Source: Neocallimastix lanati (nom. inval.)
Taxonomy: Eukaryota > Neocallimastigomycota > Neocallimastigomycetes > Neocallimastigales > Neocallimastigaceae
NCBI GenBank assembly: GCA_016946835.1
Contig: JACVTC010000028.1
Location: 62,501-126,500, forward strand
Direction: 5' to 3'
DNA: 64,000 bases
Made by a program: the position numbers and the translations under genes. Below are positions 63,895 to 64,000 of this stretch, one piece after another; positions within the stretch are counted from its first letter, which is position 1; every line of letters starts with the position of its first letter. The notes under the pieces were generated by a model. That model saw only the letters and a program-made list of their open reading frames with translations, was not told the DNA's origin and made no database searches.

Positions 63895-64000
63895 AACTAT
63901 AAATACAATGGAATTTCACTTATGGTTGATTTTCACTATTCAATAATTAATTATCTTTATAAAATAAATTATAAAAGTAATTTTATTAAAGTATTAATTT

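Larger units (their letters stand above)
61934..64000. other. Intergenic A+T-rich DNA to the window end
   Basis: Contains a duplicated segment (62531-62856), (AAAT)n arrays and a poly(A) run near 63864-63890. No gene is seen. Confidence 0.75.

Overview
The window is best read as chromosomal DNA from an anaerobic gut fungus (Neocallimastigomycota). Three things point there. Intergenic DNA and introns are extremely A+T-rich and crowded with poly(A)/poly(T) runs and (ATTT)n, (ATT)n and (TTTTA)n arrays, while conserved genes are far less biased. Genes have short spliceosomal introns of GT...AG type. One secreted protein carries two N-terminal fungal cellulosome dockerins followed by a CotH domain, a combination typical of this phylum. 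The genus cannot be named from the sequence alone.

Layout: (1) 1124-3826, minus, a six-exon MOB4/phocein gene (STRIPAK complex) that I assembled from exons. (2) 6430-13909, minus, the complete multidomain acetyl-CoA carboxylase gene (2289 residues). It includes what looks like a 3-nt micro-exon encoding one conserved alanine. (3) About 13.9-30.8 kb, no intact gene: hairpins, microsatellites, less A+T-rich islands that look like decayed coding DNA, a pair of poly(A)-ended repeats and a 39-bp minisatellite. (4) 30879-31499, minus, a small BTB/POZ-like protein. (5) 36064-37680, plus, an intact but unrecognised 538-residue protein flanked by about 52-bp direct repeats. (6) 44469-46562, minus, a secreted dockerin-CotH protein with a Gln/Asn/Pro/Gly minisatellite inside it. 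(7) 54786-56041, plus, a two-exon EXLX1-type expansin with a C-terminal membrane anchor. (8) 58.8-61.9 kb, a graveyard: a Ty1/copia pol fossil (minus) and a broken CotH-like gene with a C-terminal CBM18-like motif (plus). (9) The rest is simple-sequence and locally duplicated A+T-rich DNA.

The genes do not form a pathway. Two are housekeeping or signalling (ACC1, MOB4). Two are plant-cell-wall or cellulosome related (dockerin-CotH, anchored expansin), as expected for a rumen fibre degrader. No tRNA, rRNA, snRNA or CRISPR array was recognised. All splice junctions are predictions from reading frame, GT/AG signals and remembered family sequences; no transcript data or alignments were available.
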